This document shows, piece by piece, positions 17,045-25,600 of a stretch of 64,000 nt of DNA (within the stretch, counting starts at the first letter, position 1; each line of letters opens with the position of its first letter). The stretch is from Nucisporomicrobium flavum (GTDB taxonomy: Bacteria > Actinomycetota > Actinomycetes > Mycobacteriales > Micromonosporaceae): positions 372,001 to 436,000 of the forward strand of contig NZ_JADMLH010000001.1 of NCBI RefSeq assembly GCF_016464385.1, given 5' to 3'. A model generated the notes under the pieces. The model worked only from the letters and a program-made list of their open reading frames with translations, was not told where the DNA came from and searched no databases. The translations under genes and the position numbers were made by a program.

Positions 17045-18348
17045 TTGCCCAGATCGGCGAGGTTGTCGTTGTACGGCTTCGCGATCTCGTCGAGCATCTG
17101 CTGCGGTGTCTTCGAGCCGTTGATCAGGCCCTGGACCCCGCCGACGAGCACGTCGTAGTACCCGGGTGCCGGCCAGTCGGGGTAGAACGCCAGCCCGTCG
17201 GCCTTCGACACGGCGTCGAACCCGGCGATCAGCTCCTTGTTCTTGGCGTCGGTGATCTGCGCGGGGTCCGCCGCGACCGGGACGCCGCCGTTGTTGCCGA
17301 GCAGGTTCTGCACCTCGGGCTTCATGGTGATGTCGATGAAGTCGTACGCGAGGGACTTGGCCTTGCTCTTGGCCGGCACGACCCAGAGGTTGCCGCTGGA
17401 GCCGGGGTGCAGGTTGTTGCCGGGGAACAGGAACGTGCCCCACTGGTAGTTCTTGATCTCCTCGGCGAAGCGGCCGTACCACCAGCTGCCGGAGATCAGC
17501 ATCGGGAACTTGCCCTGCTCGAACGCGACGCCCATGTCCTCGGCCTTGATGCCGGCGGAGTTCTTGGCGATGTAGCCCTTGGACACCCAGTCGGCGAAGG
17601 TCTGCGCGCCGTACGTCAGCTCGGGCCCGTGGAAGTCGACCTTGCTCTTGTAGAGCTGGTAGTTGTCCACGAAGCCGCGGTTCGCCTTGGAGAGCGCGAG
17701 CTCGTAGAAGATCTGCTGCGCGGGGTACTCGGCGCCGCCGACGGACAGCGGGGTGACGCCGGCCTTGACGAACGTGTCCATCGCCGCGGTGAACTGGTCG
17801 AGCGTGGTCGGTACGGCGAGGTTGTGCTTCTTGAACAGGTCCTTGTTGTAGTAGACCATCACGTACTCGCCGTAGTTCGGCACGCCGTACCAGTTGCCGC
17901 TGCCCATGATGCCCTGGGCGTCGTAGCGGGCGGTGGTCTGCAGGCTGGGGCTGAGCTGCTTGTCCCAGCCGTGCTTGGTGACCTGCTCGGTGAGGTCGGT
18001 GAGCAGGCCCTGCTTGGACAGCAGGCCGGCGGTGGCGTTGCCCTTGTTGTACTCGAGGATGTCGGGGGCGCTGTCGGAGTTGAGGATCATCCCGGCGTTC
18101 TGCTGGATCTGTTCGAAGCCCTTCTGCTCGAACTTCACCTCCACGCCGGGGTGGGCGGCCTTGAACAGCTCGATGGCCTTGGTCCAGGCCACGCCCATCG
18201 CGCTGGTCGGGCCCTCGTAGTGCCAGAGGGTCAGGGTCTTGGCGTCGGCGCCCTCGTCGCCGGAGCCGGAGTCGCTGCAGGCGGTGAGGCCGAGCGATGC
18301 GAGCAGCAGCAGTGCACCGGCGGCGAGGCCGAGTCGTGGTCGTGTCAT
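17041..18348 (-). CDS. Sugar ABC transporter substrate-binding lipoprotein (CUT1)
   Basis: A 435-residue solute-binding protein. A signal peptide ends in a lipobox with Cys24 (LGLTACSD), so it is anchored in the membrane. It is a family 1 extracellular binding protein: TLTLWHYEGP near the start, SAPDILEYNKGNATAGLL, YYNKDLFKKHNLAVPTTLDQF, FPMLISGSWW and GNNGGVPVAAD. The ligand is probably an oligosaccharide; the neighbouring alpha-xylosidase points to xylose-containing glucans. It is the first gene of the lower operon, with two LacI-type palindromes in the 210 bp upstream. Confidence 0.9.
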   Translation of the reverse strand: MTRPRLGLAAGALLLLASLGLTACSDSGSGDEGADAKTLTLWHYEGPTSAMGVAWTKAIELFKAAHPGVEVKFEQKGFEQIQQNAGMILNSDSAPDILEYNKGNATAGLLSKQGLLTDLTEQVTKHGWDKQLSPSLQTTARYDAQGIMGSGNWYGVPNYGEYVMVYYNKDLFKKHNLAVPTTLDQFTAAMDTFVKAGVTPLSVGGAEYPAQQIFYELALSKANRGFVDNYQLYKSKVDFHGPELTYGAQTFADWVSKGYIAKNSAGIKAEDMGVAFEQGKFPMLISGSWWYGRFAEEIKNYQWGTFLFPGNNLHPGSSGNLWVVPAKSKAKSLAYDFIDITMKPEVQNLLGNNGGVPVAADPAQITDAKNKELIAGFDAVSKADGLAFYPDWPAPGYYDVLVGGVQGLINGSKTPQQMLDEIAKPYNDNLADLGK

Positions 18349-18386
18349 GTGCCGTTCCCTCCCAGGGGGTGGCGTCCGGAGGCTCC

Positions 18387-18402
18387 GTCGAAGCGCGTCG
18401 GC
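18387..18402. promoter_or_regulatory. LacI-type operator, promoter-proximal copy
   Basis: GTCGAAGCGCGTCGGC matches 14 of 16 positions of the perfect palindrome before the GH3 gene. It lies 39 bp upstream of the binding-protein start, where a bound repressor could block transcription. Confidence 0.6.
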
Positions 18403-18430
18403 AAACCGGCCGGCGGAGCGCAGCGACCAA

Positions 18431-18440
18431 GGGGGGGGGG
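18431..18440. repeat. Ten-base G tract
   Basis: A run of ten G, followed by a C-rich segment, sits between the two operator copies in the non-coding region 18349-18558. It could affect promoter spacing if its length varies, and it is also a likely spot for sequencing error. Confidence 0.6.
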
Positions 18441-18476
18441 CGGGCGCCCCCTCCTCCCCCCTTCACCACGGGGCCC

Positions 18477-18492
18477 GTCGACGCGCTTCGAC
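18477..18492. promoter_or_regulatory. LacI-type operator, distal copy
   Basis: GTCGACGCGCTTCGAC matches 15 of 16 positions of the palindrome at 25499-25514. It lies 90 bp upstream of the other copy, start to start, an arrangement that would allow looping between two bound dimers. Confidence 0.65.
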
Positions 18493-18558
18493 GAAGGGCT
18501 TGGGAGGGACGCTAGGTTTTCGCAACCCTGGATGTCAACGGTGTGACGAGAACATTTC

Positions 18559-19566
18559 TCAGCCCCGGGGCGCGGCGCAGCTGTCCCGTTCGACGATCGT
18601 CGGCGGCAGCAGCCGGACCCCCTCGGTACGGCGACCGTCGAGCAGGTCCATGGCGATCTCGACGGCCAGCGTGCCGACGTCGTGCGCCGGGATGTCCGCC
18701 GACGTCAGATGTACCGGCATCGATGTCGCGACGTCGCGCGGGCAGACCGCCACGATCGACAGGTCGTCAGGCACCCGCCGCCCACGGGACCGCAGCTCCT
18801 CGAAGAGCGGGACGAGCGCCTCCTCGTTGTGCACCACCAGCGCGGTGGCACCGGGCAGTTCGTCCTCGATCTCGGTCAGGGCCGCCCGGACTCCCGCCGC
18901 GCCCGGCTCGCAGGAGTGCGCGACCGTCTCCAGGCCTAGCTCGTCCGAGGCCGCGGTGAAGCCGTCCAGGAAGCGCCCGGCGTACGTGGTGCCGCGCTCG
19001 TACACCGCCGGGGAGGGGCCGACCAGCGCGATCCGGCGGTGCCCGTGCCCGGCGAGATGGGCCAGGCACTCGTGCGCGGTGGCGGCGAAGTCGAGGTCGA
19101 CGCAGGCGATGCCGGCCGCGTCGTCGGGCAGGCCGATCAGCACCGAGGGTTGCTTGAGCCGGCCCAGCGCGGGGATCCGGACGTCGTCGCGCTCGACGTC
19201 CATGACGATCAGCGCGTCCACCATCGTCGCCCCGGCCACCCGCTCGAGCCCGGCTGTGCCCTCGTCCTTGGTCAGCAGCAGCACGTCGTGGTTGTACGTG
19301 CGCGCCGCCGTCACCACCGCGGTCACGAACTGCATGATGACCGGCACGTTGACGTCCACCCGCAGCGGCACGACCAGCGCGAGCACGTTGGTGCGGCTGC
19401 TGGCCAGGGCGCGCGCGCCGGCGTGCGGGTGGTAGCCCAGCTCGGCGATCGCCGCCTTGACCCGCGCGCTGGTCTCGGCCGAGATCGGGCGGCGGCCGCT
19501 GAGCACGTACGACACCGTGCTCATCGACACGCCGGCCGCGCGGGCGACATCGCTGATGGTCGGCAT
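18559..19566 (-). CDS. LacI family transcriptional regulator
   Basis: A 335-residue regulator. The N-terminal helix-turn-helix and hinge are complete (ISDVARAAGVSMSTVSYVLSG, ELGYHPHAGARAL), followed by a periplasmic-binding-protein-like sensor domain (NVLALVVPLRVDVN, DALIVMD, GHRRIALVGPS). Such proteins usually repress sugar genes until a mono- or oligosaccharide binds. ATG 19566 has GGGGAGGGG just upstream. It lies 31 bp after the GH35 gene, probably as the third gene of the GH3-GH35 operon, and just before the transporter operon. The three related palindromes in this island are its likely binding sites. Confidence 0.9.
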   Translation of the reverse strand: MPTISDVARAAGVSMSTVSYVLSGRRPISAETSARVKAAIAELGYHPHAGARALASSRTNVLALVVPLRVDVNVPVIMQFVTAVVTAARTYNHDVLLLTKDEGTAGLERVAGATMVDALIVMDVERDDVRIPALGRLKQPSVLIGLPDDAAGIACVDLDFAATAHECLAHLAGHGHRRIALVGPSPAVYERGTTYAGRFLDGFTAASDELGLETVAHSCEPGAAGVRAALTEIEDELPGATALVVHNEEALVPLFEELRSRGRRVPDDLSIVAVCPRDVATSMPVHLTSADIPAHDVGTLAVEIAMDLLDGRRTEGVRLLPPTIVERDSCAAPRG

Positions 19567-19597
19567 CGCCCCTCCCCCGCTGCTCGTCTGCCGCATC

Positions 19598-22456
19598 CTA
19601 ACGACCCGGGACCGGCCGGACCTCCACTCCACCACGGTGAGTGCCCGTGATCACCAGCCGGGCGGGCACGACCGGTCCCGCGCGGTCGGCGATCACGCTC
19701 AGCGCCAGCGTGTTGCCGCCGTGCTCGCGCAGCAGCCCGGCGGGCAGCACGAACTCGGTCTGCAGGCCGATGGCGGCGCCGTACTGCCCCAGGTTCCAGC
19801 CGTTGAGGAACAGCGTGACCCGCTGCCCGGCCGGGGGCGGGGCGGCGAAGCGCAGGGCGATCGAGGTGTCCTGGGCCCGCGGCAGGTCCAGCCGGAACGA
19901 CGTCCGCAGCCACGTCACGCCCACCGGCACCGGCGAGCCGGCCCGGGACCAGGACCGGTCCGGGTACGCGGGCAGCGTCCAGCCGTGGCGTTCGCCGTAC
20001 AGTCCGCCGGTGTTGAGCGGGCCGCGTACCGGATCGGGCAGGTCCTCGCCGCCGAGCGCGCCCTGGATGCGCCAGGTGATCGGCGCGTCGCTGCCGCCCA
20101 GCGCGGCGCGGACCAGCCCCCGCGGCTGCCGGAAGCGGTTGTCGTCGGCGGTCCAGTCGTCGTTGTTGCCCATGTTCTGCACCACCACCGACACGACCGC
20201 CGGCTGCCCCGGTTTCAGCACGCCGGGCGGCACGGCGAAGTGGCCGGGACCGGGGTCGGGGTTCTGCGGCGCGTCGGAGTCCGCCTGGGTGCCGCCGGCC
20301 GCCGAGCCGAGATAGCGCCCGTTCAGCCAGACCAGGTAGTTCCCGCGCCGGCCGGTGATCGCGTTGAGGTCGATCGACGTCTCCGTGCCGGTCGCGGTGA
20401 ACCGGCCGCGGTACCAGACGCTGCCGCTGTGGAAGCCGTAGTCGTCGGAGGCCAGTCCGGCGTCCGCCACCCGCCAGCCGGAGTCGTCGAAGCCCGGCCG
20501 GGTCTCGGGTGCCTCCGCGTGGCTGCGCCATCCGGTGAACGCGGGCAGCGTGACCTTCGCCGGGCCCGGCAGCGTGCCGCGCCACGACCCGCTCGCCGTG
20601 GCCCGCACCGCGACCGGCAGCCCGTTGACCGTGAGCGGCCGGGCGGGGCCGAACACCTCGATGTCGCCGCGCCGTGCGGTGTCGGCGCGCAGGTCGAGCG
20701 TGCCGCCCCGGACCTCGGCGGACCGGACCAGGCCGGTGCCGCGGACCAGCACCGGTCCGGCCGGGGTGTCCGCGCGCCAGAAGGTCGCCGCGGTGGCGTC
20801 CGTACCGAGCAGGAGCAGCAGCGGCCTTCGCCCGCCCCCGGTGACCAGCACCCGGGCGAGACCGTCGTGGGAGTAGTCGAGCCGCAGGTCGCCGCGGTCG
20901 TACGAGGCGGACACCCTTCCGTCCAGGACGGTGACCCGCGGGCGGGACGGGTAGCGCAGCACGGTCGCGCCGCGCGTGCCGGCGGTGCCGTAGAGGACCG
21001 CCACGTCCCGGCCGCCGATCGCCTCGTGCGTCAGGATCTCCGAGGTGGACCACGCCAGCCGCTGCCCGCCCAGGTCGTAGCCGGCGACCAGGAGCTTCGC
21101 GTCGCGGCCGATGAGGCGTACGGGCACCGCGTACCGGCCGTCCGGCGTGGACCAGTCCAGCGTGGCCGAGTCGTCCGTGGTGGCCGCGCGGCCGGTGTGG
21201 CGCAGCAGGACGATCTGCGTACCCGTATCGGGGTTGACCCGGGCCGCGGTCGTGAGCACCGGATTGCTCGGCGCCGGGCCGGGCGCCGCGTCCGTCCGGG
21301 TCAGCGGCTGCACAGCCCGGAGGAAGTAGTTCTGCCGCTTGAACTCGTCGTACTTGGCGGTCAGCTGCCGCGCCTCGGTGATCGCCGCGCCGTAGTCGTA
21401 CGAGGTGTAGACGTCGTTGGGCTGACCGAGCCAGCCCCAGTTCGTGCCGCCGAAGCCCATGTAGTAGCTGAACGCCGTCGCCCCGCTCGCGATCAGGTTG
21501 TTCTTCTGGAAGAACTTCATGTACGCGGGCCCGGTCAGCTCACGGCACCTGTCGTAGCCGGCGTTGTTCACGTCGATCGCGCCGGCCTGGTACTCGGCGG
21601 CGAAGCCGGGCGCGTCGGCCCGGATCCGTTCGGTGACACCCTCGCCCCACGGCCCCCAGACCGAGTCCGCGTTCTGGCACTCGAACGACTGCGGGTAGTC
21701 GTCGACGCCCGGAATCTGCACCGCGCCGGGGCCGGAACCCCAGGTGGAGGCCCAGGAGGCCGCGTCGCAGCACACGTTCGTGGTGATCGGCACGGTGATG
21801 CCGTCGGCGCGGGCCCGGTCCTGCAGGTCCTGCATGTACTGCGCGTCGGTGTTCGCCTGGTACTCGTTCTCCACGTTGTAGAGCAGCACCCGCCCACCCC
21901 GGGTCACCTGGTGCCGCGCGATGATCGGGTTGATCCGGTCGAGCCACTCCCGGTACGCGTCGGTGTACCCGGCGTCGCTGCTGCGCGCCCGGCCCGGCAC
22001 CCGCTTGAGCCAGGCCGGGAAGCCGCCGCCGGTGGTCTCCGCGTTGATGTACGGCCCCGGCCGGGCCACCACGTACAGGCCGAGCTCCTCGGTGAGGCGC
22101 AGGAGGCGGTCCACGTCGCGGACGCCGGTGAAGTCGTACACGCCTTGCTTCGGCGAGTGGTACGCCCAATTGAAGTAGAGCGAGACCGCGTTGAAGCCGG
22201 CCGCCTTGTACTTCTCCAGGACGTCCCGCCACAGGTCCGGGCTGGGCAGCCGGAAGTAGTGGAACTCCGCACCGCGCAGCAGCACCCGCTCCCCGTCGAC
22301 CATGATCGAGTACTTGTCGTAGGTGACCCCCGGTCCAACCACCCCACCGCCACCCACGAACGGACTGAAGGCTCGGGGCTCAGCGGCCTGAGCGGGCACG
22401 CTGAGCCCGGTCACCGCGAGCGCCGCCAGCAGCAGCGCCGCGAGCAGTCGTCGCAT
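19598..22456 (-). CDS. Secreted beta-galactosidase, glycoside hydrolase family 35
   Basis: A 952-residue exported enzyme with a clear signal peptide (LLAALLLAALAVTGLSVPAQA). The GH35 barrel begins with a YSIMVDGERVLLRGAEFHY segment. The acid/base is Glu198 in LYNVENEY and the nucleophile Glu288 in GFAAEYQAG. The nucleophile region differs from the usual EFxxGWFDHWG of eukaryotic-type enzymes. After the barrel come beta-sandwich modules with LVWLNGRYLGS and LFLNGWNLGQYG, typical GH35 jelly rolls. It would remove terminal galactose outside the cell, for example from galactosylated xyloglucan. The ATG begins 1 base after the GH3 stop (TGACATG), so the genes are coupled. Confidence 0.9.
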   Translation of the reverse strand: MRRLLAALLLAALAVTGLSVPAQAAEPRAFSPFVGGGGVVGPGVTYDKYSIMVDGERVLLRGAEFHYFRLPSPDLWRDVLEKYKAAGFNAVSLYFNWAYHSPKQGVYDFTGVRDVDRLLRLTEELGLYVVARPGPYINAETTGGGFPAWLKRVPGRARSSDAGYTDAYREWLDRINPIIARHQVTRGGRVLLYNVENEYQANTDAQYMQDLQDRARADGITVPITTNVCCDAASWASTWGSGPGAVQIPGVDDYPQSFECQNADSVWGPWGEGVTERIRADAPGFAAEYQAGAIDVNNAGYDRCRELTGPAYMKFFQKNNLIASGATAFSYYMGFGGTNWGWLGQPNDVYTSYDYGAAITEARQLTAKYDEFKRQNYFLRAVQPLTRTDAAPGPAPSNPVLTTAARVNPDTGTQIVLLRHTGRAATTDDSATLDWSTPDGRYAVPVRLIGRDAKLLVAGYDLGGQRLAWSTSEILTHEAIGGRDVAVLYGTAGTRGATVLRYPSRPRVTVLDGRVSASYDRGDLRLDYSHDGLARVLVTGGGRRPLLLLLGTDATAATFWRADTPAGPVLVRGTGLVRSAEVRGGTLDLRADTARRGDIEVFGPARPLTVNGLPVAVRATASGSWRGTLPGPAKVTLPAFTGWRSHAEAPETRPGFDDSGWRVADAGLASDDYGFHSGSVWYRGRFTATGTETSIDLNAITGRRGNYLVWLNGRYLGSAAGGTQADSDAPQNPDPGPGHFAVPPGVLKPGQPAVVSVVVQNMGNNDDWTADDNRFRQPRGLVRAALGGSDAPITWRIQGALGGEDLPDPVRGPLNTGGLYGERHGWTLPAYPDRSWSRAGSPVPVGVTWLRTSFRLDLPRAQDTSIALRFAAPPPAGQRVTLFLNGWNLGQYGAAIGLQTEFVLPAGLLREHGGNTLALSVIADRAGPVVPARLVITGTHRGGVEVRPVPGR

Positions 22457-22457
22457 G

Positions 22458-25394
22458 TCAGCGGATCCGGAACTCGGAGATCCGCACGCCCTCGCCGACG
22501 ACGAGGTAGACGTCGGTCCTCCCGGCGATCCGTGGCAGCGCCGCCGTTGTGCTCGTGTAGCTGTAGCGGCTGCCGGTGCTCGGGACCTGCGCGGTGCCGA
22601 GCAGCCGCCCGGTGGGCGAGCCCTGCCGGACCTCGATCGTCGCGGCACCCGCGGACTCCTTGGCGACCCGCGCGGTGAAGGTGCGGCCGATGCGCGCGTC
22701 CTCGTAGGAGGTCCATTGGCCGGCCGCGGTCGCGCCGACCGCCGTGCCACGAGCCTTCGACTCGTCGACCAGGCGGACCCCGGCGTAGCCGTCGAACGCC
22801 TCCGCCCGGGTGGTGCGGGTCAGGTCCCGCGCGGGGATCGTCTCGCCGTGCACGCGCAGGGCGCCGCGCAGCCGGATGTCGGCCGAGGACGAGCCCACGA
22901 GCACATCGTGGATCGCGCTCTCCACGACCCACCGGCCCCGGGTCACGTCCCAGTGCGCCAGGTCGGACGTGGGGAAGGCAAGGGTCACCGTACGGGTCTG
23001 AGCCGGCGCGAGGCTGACCCGCTGGAACGCGCGCAGCTGCTTGACCGGCGTCTTGTCGCGCGAGGTGCGCTGATGGGTGTACAGCTGCACGACCTCGTCA
23101 CCGGCGCGGCGGCCCGTGTTGGTGACGTCCACGGTGACCGTCGAGCCGTGCACGCGCAGGTTGGCGTACCGGAAAGACGTGTACGACAGGCCGTGTCCGA
23201 ACGCGTACAGCGGCTTCTCCCGGGTGTACAGGTAGGTCTGGTCCGTCGAGATGATGTCGTACTGGTTGAGGTCCGCCGGCAGCTGGTCGTCGGAGCGGTA
23301 CCAGGTCTGGGTCAGGCGCCCGGCGGGGTTCGCGGAGCCGAACAGCACGTCCGCGACCGCGTGACCGGTCTCGGCGCCGGCGTGGGTGGTCCAGACGATC
23401 GCCGGGACGTGCTCCTGCTCCCAGGTGATCGTGTCCGGGTAACTGGTCTGCAGGACGACGACCGTGCGCGGATTGGCCTTGAGCACCGCCCGGACGAGCT
23501 CGTGCTGGCCCTCGGCGAGCGCCATCGTGGTGCGGTCGTGGGCCTCACGGCCGTTGATGAACGGCATGCTGCCGACCACGACCACCGCGGCGTCCTTGCC
23601 CTTGACCGCGGCGACGGCCTGGTCGACACCGCTGCTGAGCACCTCCTTGGTGAAGTGCGCGGCGCCCGCGGCGGTGGCCGAGCCGAGCGCGAGCTTGCCG
23701 TCCGCGCCGACGGTCACGTACGTGTTGGCGCCGAACCAGCTCTCCTGCGTCTCGTAGCCGGCGTAGTGCAGCACGTACGTGCCGTCCGCCTGCTGCTCGA
23801 GCTTGAACTGCTGCTGGACGTACCAGCCGCTGGGCTGGTCGTCGCGGGTGACGAACGGGCCCCAGTTGTAGCCGAGGTACTTGCCCGTGCCGACGTTGCG
23901 CAACGTCTGGACGCCCTGACCCCAGTCGACCGCGTCGAACTGCGCGTTCTCGCCCGCACTCGCCCCGGTGGCGGTGACCGGCGTGGTGTCGGTGGTGCCG
24001 TTCGACGTCACGTAGCGACCGGTGGCGACGTCCTTGAGCCCGATGCGGTCGGCCGCCTCGCTGGTGGTGACGGCGGCGGAGCGCTCGCGGATGCCGTCGG
24101 CGGCGGTGACCCGGTACGGCAGGTTGGCGCCGTACCAGTCGCTGTAGAGGGTGTCGGCGAGCGGCCCGACGACCGCGACCTTCTTGCCGGTCGGCAGCGG
24201 CAGCGCCTGCCGGTCGTTCTTGAGCAGCACCATCGCCTTCGCCGCGGTCTCCCGGGCCAGCCGCTGGTGCGCGGGCGCGTTGATGACATCCGCGCCGATC
24301 TTCGCGTACGGGCCGCCGTCCGGGTCGAACTCGCCGAGGCGGAAGCGGATGCTCAGCGCGTGCCCGGCCGCCTCGTCGATGTCGCGCTCGGTGAGCAGGC
24401 CCTGGGCCAGCGCGGACTTGATCGCGTCGACCGTCGGCTGCCCGTTGGCGTTGTCCACCGTGAAGCTGTCGTTCCCGGCCTTGATGACGGCCGCGTTCGC
24501 CTCGGGCTGGGTGGCGTAGTACTGCTGGGAGCCGGTCAGGTTGTACGGGGCGTACGCGTCGCTGACGTTGAACAGCGGCTTGTCGCTCCACCGCCGCAGC
24601 AGCCCGCCCAGGTCCGGGTCCACGGTGGCGGGACGGCCGTTGACCAGGTTGTACGAGCTCATCACGCCGGTCGCGGCGCCCGCCCGCAGGGCCGGCTTGA
24701 ACGCGGCGCGGTCGTACTCGTTGAGCACCCGCTGCGGCACGTTCGAGGAGGTGACGTCGCGCCCTGCCTCGTTGTTGTACGCGAGGTAGTGCTTCAGCGT
24801 CGGCGCGGTCTTCAGGTACCGCGGGTCGTCGCCGGTCAGGCCCCTGCCGTACGCGGTGGAGATCGCGCCGGTGAGCAGCGGATCCTCCGAGTAGCCCTCC
24901 TCGTTGCGTCCCCACCGGGGGTCACGCAGCGGGTTGACCACGGGCGCCCACAGGTTCAGCCCCCACACCCGGTCGTTCTGCGCGTGGTAGCCGCGCGCCT
25001 CGTCCCCGACGACCGAGCCGACGCGCCGCAGCAGCGCGGGGTCCCAGGTGCTGGCGAGCCCGACGGGCTGCGGGAACGACGTGCCGCTCGCCGTGACCAC
25101 CGCGCCGTCGTTGTCGGCGTCGTTGGACCACGCGACGCCGTGCAGCGCCTCGGTGCCGGCCTTGAACAGCTTGATGCCGAGCCGCGGGATCGCCGGCTGG
25201 TACTGGTGCAGCAGCGAGATCTTCTCGTCGAGCGTGAGCCGGCCGACAAGGTCGTCGACCCGCCGGTCGAGGCTCAGCCGCGGGTTCTGGAACGGGTACT
25301 CGGGGGCGGCGAGCGCGGCGCCGGGCAGGGCGGGCGCGGCGAGCACCGCGAGCGCGAGCGCGGCGGCACCGCGGCGCAGGAAAGCCTTTCGCAT
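22458..25394 (-). CDS. Secreted multi-domain beta-glucosidase/xylosidase, GH family 3
   Basis: About 978 residues with a signal peptide (LALAVLAAPALPGAALA). The GH3 N-domain has LKHYLAYNNE and the nucleophile Asp near residue 279 in NVSDAYAP, where most family members have SDW/SDY. The second GH3 domain is interrupted at about residues 450-590 by a beta-trefoil-like insert of the fascin type (LKDVATGRYVTSN, NVGTGKYLGYN). A fibronectin III-like domain follows (about 750-830). The last ~115 residues resemble a CBM6 carbohydrate-binding module (AEAFDGYAGV and GQWTSYEDARIG). ATG 25394 fits the AAAGGA 8 nt upstream better than the GTG two codons earlier (25400). It heads the operon with GH35 and LacI. 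Confidence 0.88.
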   Translation of the reverse strand: MRKAFLRRGAAALALAVLAAPALPGAALAAPEYPFQNPRLSLDRRVDDLVGRLTLDEKISLLHQYQPAIPRLGIKLFKAGTEALHGVAWSNDADNDGAVVTASGTSFPQPVGLASTWDPALLRRVGSVVGDEARGYHAQNDRVWGLNLWAPVVNPLRDPRWGRNEEGYSEDPLLTGAISTAYGRGLTGDDPRYLKTAPTLKHYLAYNNEAGRDVTSSNVPQRVLNEYDRAAFKPALRAGAATGVMSSYNLVNGRPATVDPDLGGLLRRWSDKPLFNVSDAYAPYNLTGSQQYYATQPEANAAVIKAGNDSFTVDNANGQPTVDAIKSALAQGLLTERDIDEAAGHALSIRFRLGEFDPDGGPYAKIGADVINAPAHQRLARETAAKAMVLLKNDRQALPLPTGKKVAVVGPLADTLYSDWYGANLPYRVTAADGIRERSAAVTTSEAADRIGLKDVATGRYVTSNGTTDTTPVTATGASAGENAQFDAVDWGQGVQTLRNVGTGKYLGYNWGPFVTRDDQPSGWYVQQQFKLEQQADGTYVLHYAGYETQESWFGANTYVTVGADGKLALGSATAAGAAHFTKEVLSSGVDQAVAAVKGKDAAVVVVGSMPFINGREAHDRTTMALAEGQHELVRAVLKANPRTVVVLQTSYPDTITWEQEHVPAIVWTTHAGAETGHAVADVLFGSANPAGRLTQTWYRSDDQLPADLNQYDIISTDQTYLYTREKPLYAFGHGLSYTSFRYANLRVHGSTVTVDVTNTGRRAGDEVVQLYTHQRTSRDKTPVKQLRAFQRVSLAPAQTRTVTLAFPTSDLAHWDVTRGRWVVESAIHDVLVGSSSADIRLRGALRVHGETIPARDLTRTTRAEAFDGYAGVRLVDESKARGTAVGATAAGQWTSYEDARIGRTFTARVAKESAGAATIEVRQGSPTGRLLGTAQVPSTGSRYSYTSTTAALPRIAGRTDVYLVVGEGVRISEFRIR

Positions 25395-25428
25395 GGTCAC
25401 GATCCTTTGCGGAGAACACGCGGAATCG

Positions 25429-25455
25429 CCTTTCCGGCGGGTTCTACCGGAAAGG
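25429..25455. promoter_or_regulatory. Inverted repeat in the GH3 leader/promoter
   Basis: CCTTTCCGG and CCGGAAAGG form a perfect 9 bp inverted repeat with a 9 nt spacer, 35 bp upstream of the GH3 start. It could be a second operator or a 5' UTR hairpin. Confidence 0.5.
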
Positions 25456-25471
25456 ATGCGTCCTGATGAAG

Positions 25472-25488
25472 CCGCTGCTCAGCAGCGG
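25472..25488. promoter_or_regulatory. Compact palindrome upstream of GH3
   Basis: CCGCTGCT-C-AGCAGCGG is a perfect 8 bp palindrome with one central base. It lies between the other inverted repeat and the LacI-type operator. Its function is unknown. Confidence 0.4.
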
Positions 25489-25498
25489 GGAAGAATCG

Positions 25499-25514
25499 GT
25501 CGAAGCGCTTCGAC
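25499..25514. promoter_or_regulatory. Perfect LacI-type operator before the GH3 operon
   Basis: GTCGAAGCGCTTCGAC is a perfect 16 bp palindrome with the central CG typical of LacI-family sites. It is 105 bp upstream of the GH3 start. Near-copies precede the transporter operon at 18387 and 18477. Confidence 0.7.
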
Positions 25515-25600
25515 GATGGGTCAGTCGGTAACGTCGGGGAAATACGGTGGATGGTTGCCAACCATAGATGTCGCACGATGCGAAGGCAACGGCCCGCGGC

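Noticed and set aside
18421..18470. G10 tract followed by C-rich sequence as a terminator or phase-variation switch
   Set aside because: There is no stable stem followed by a T tract, and no evidence of length variation. It was listed only as a repeat.
19457..22678. Long plus-strand open frame opposite the LacI and GH35 genes
   Set aside because: Same shadow effect; the minus strand encodes recognisable LacI and GH35 domains.
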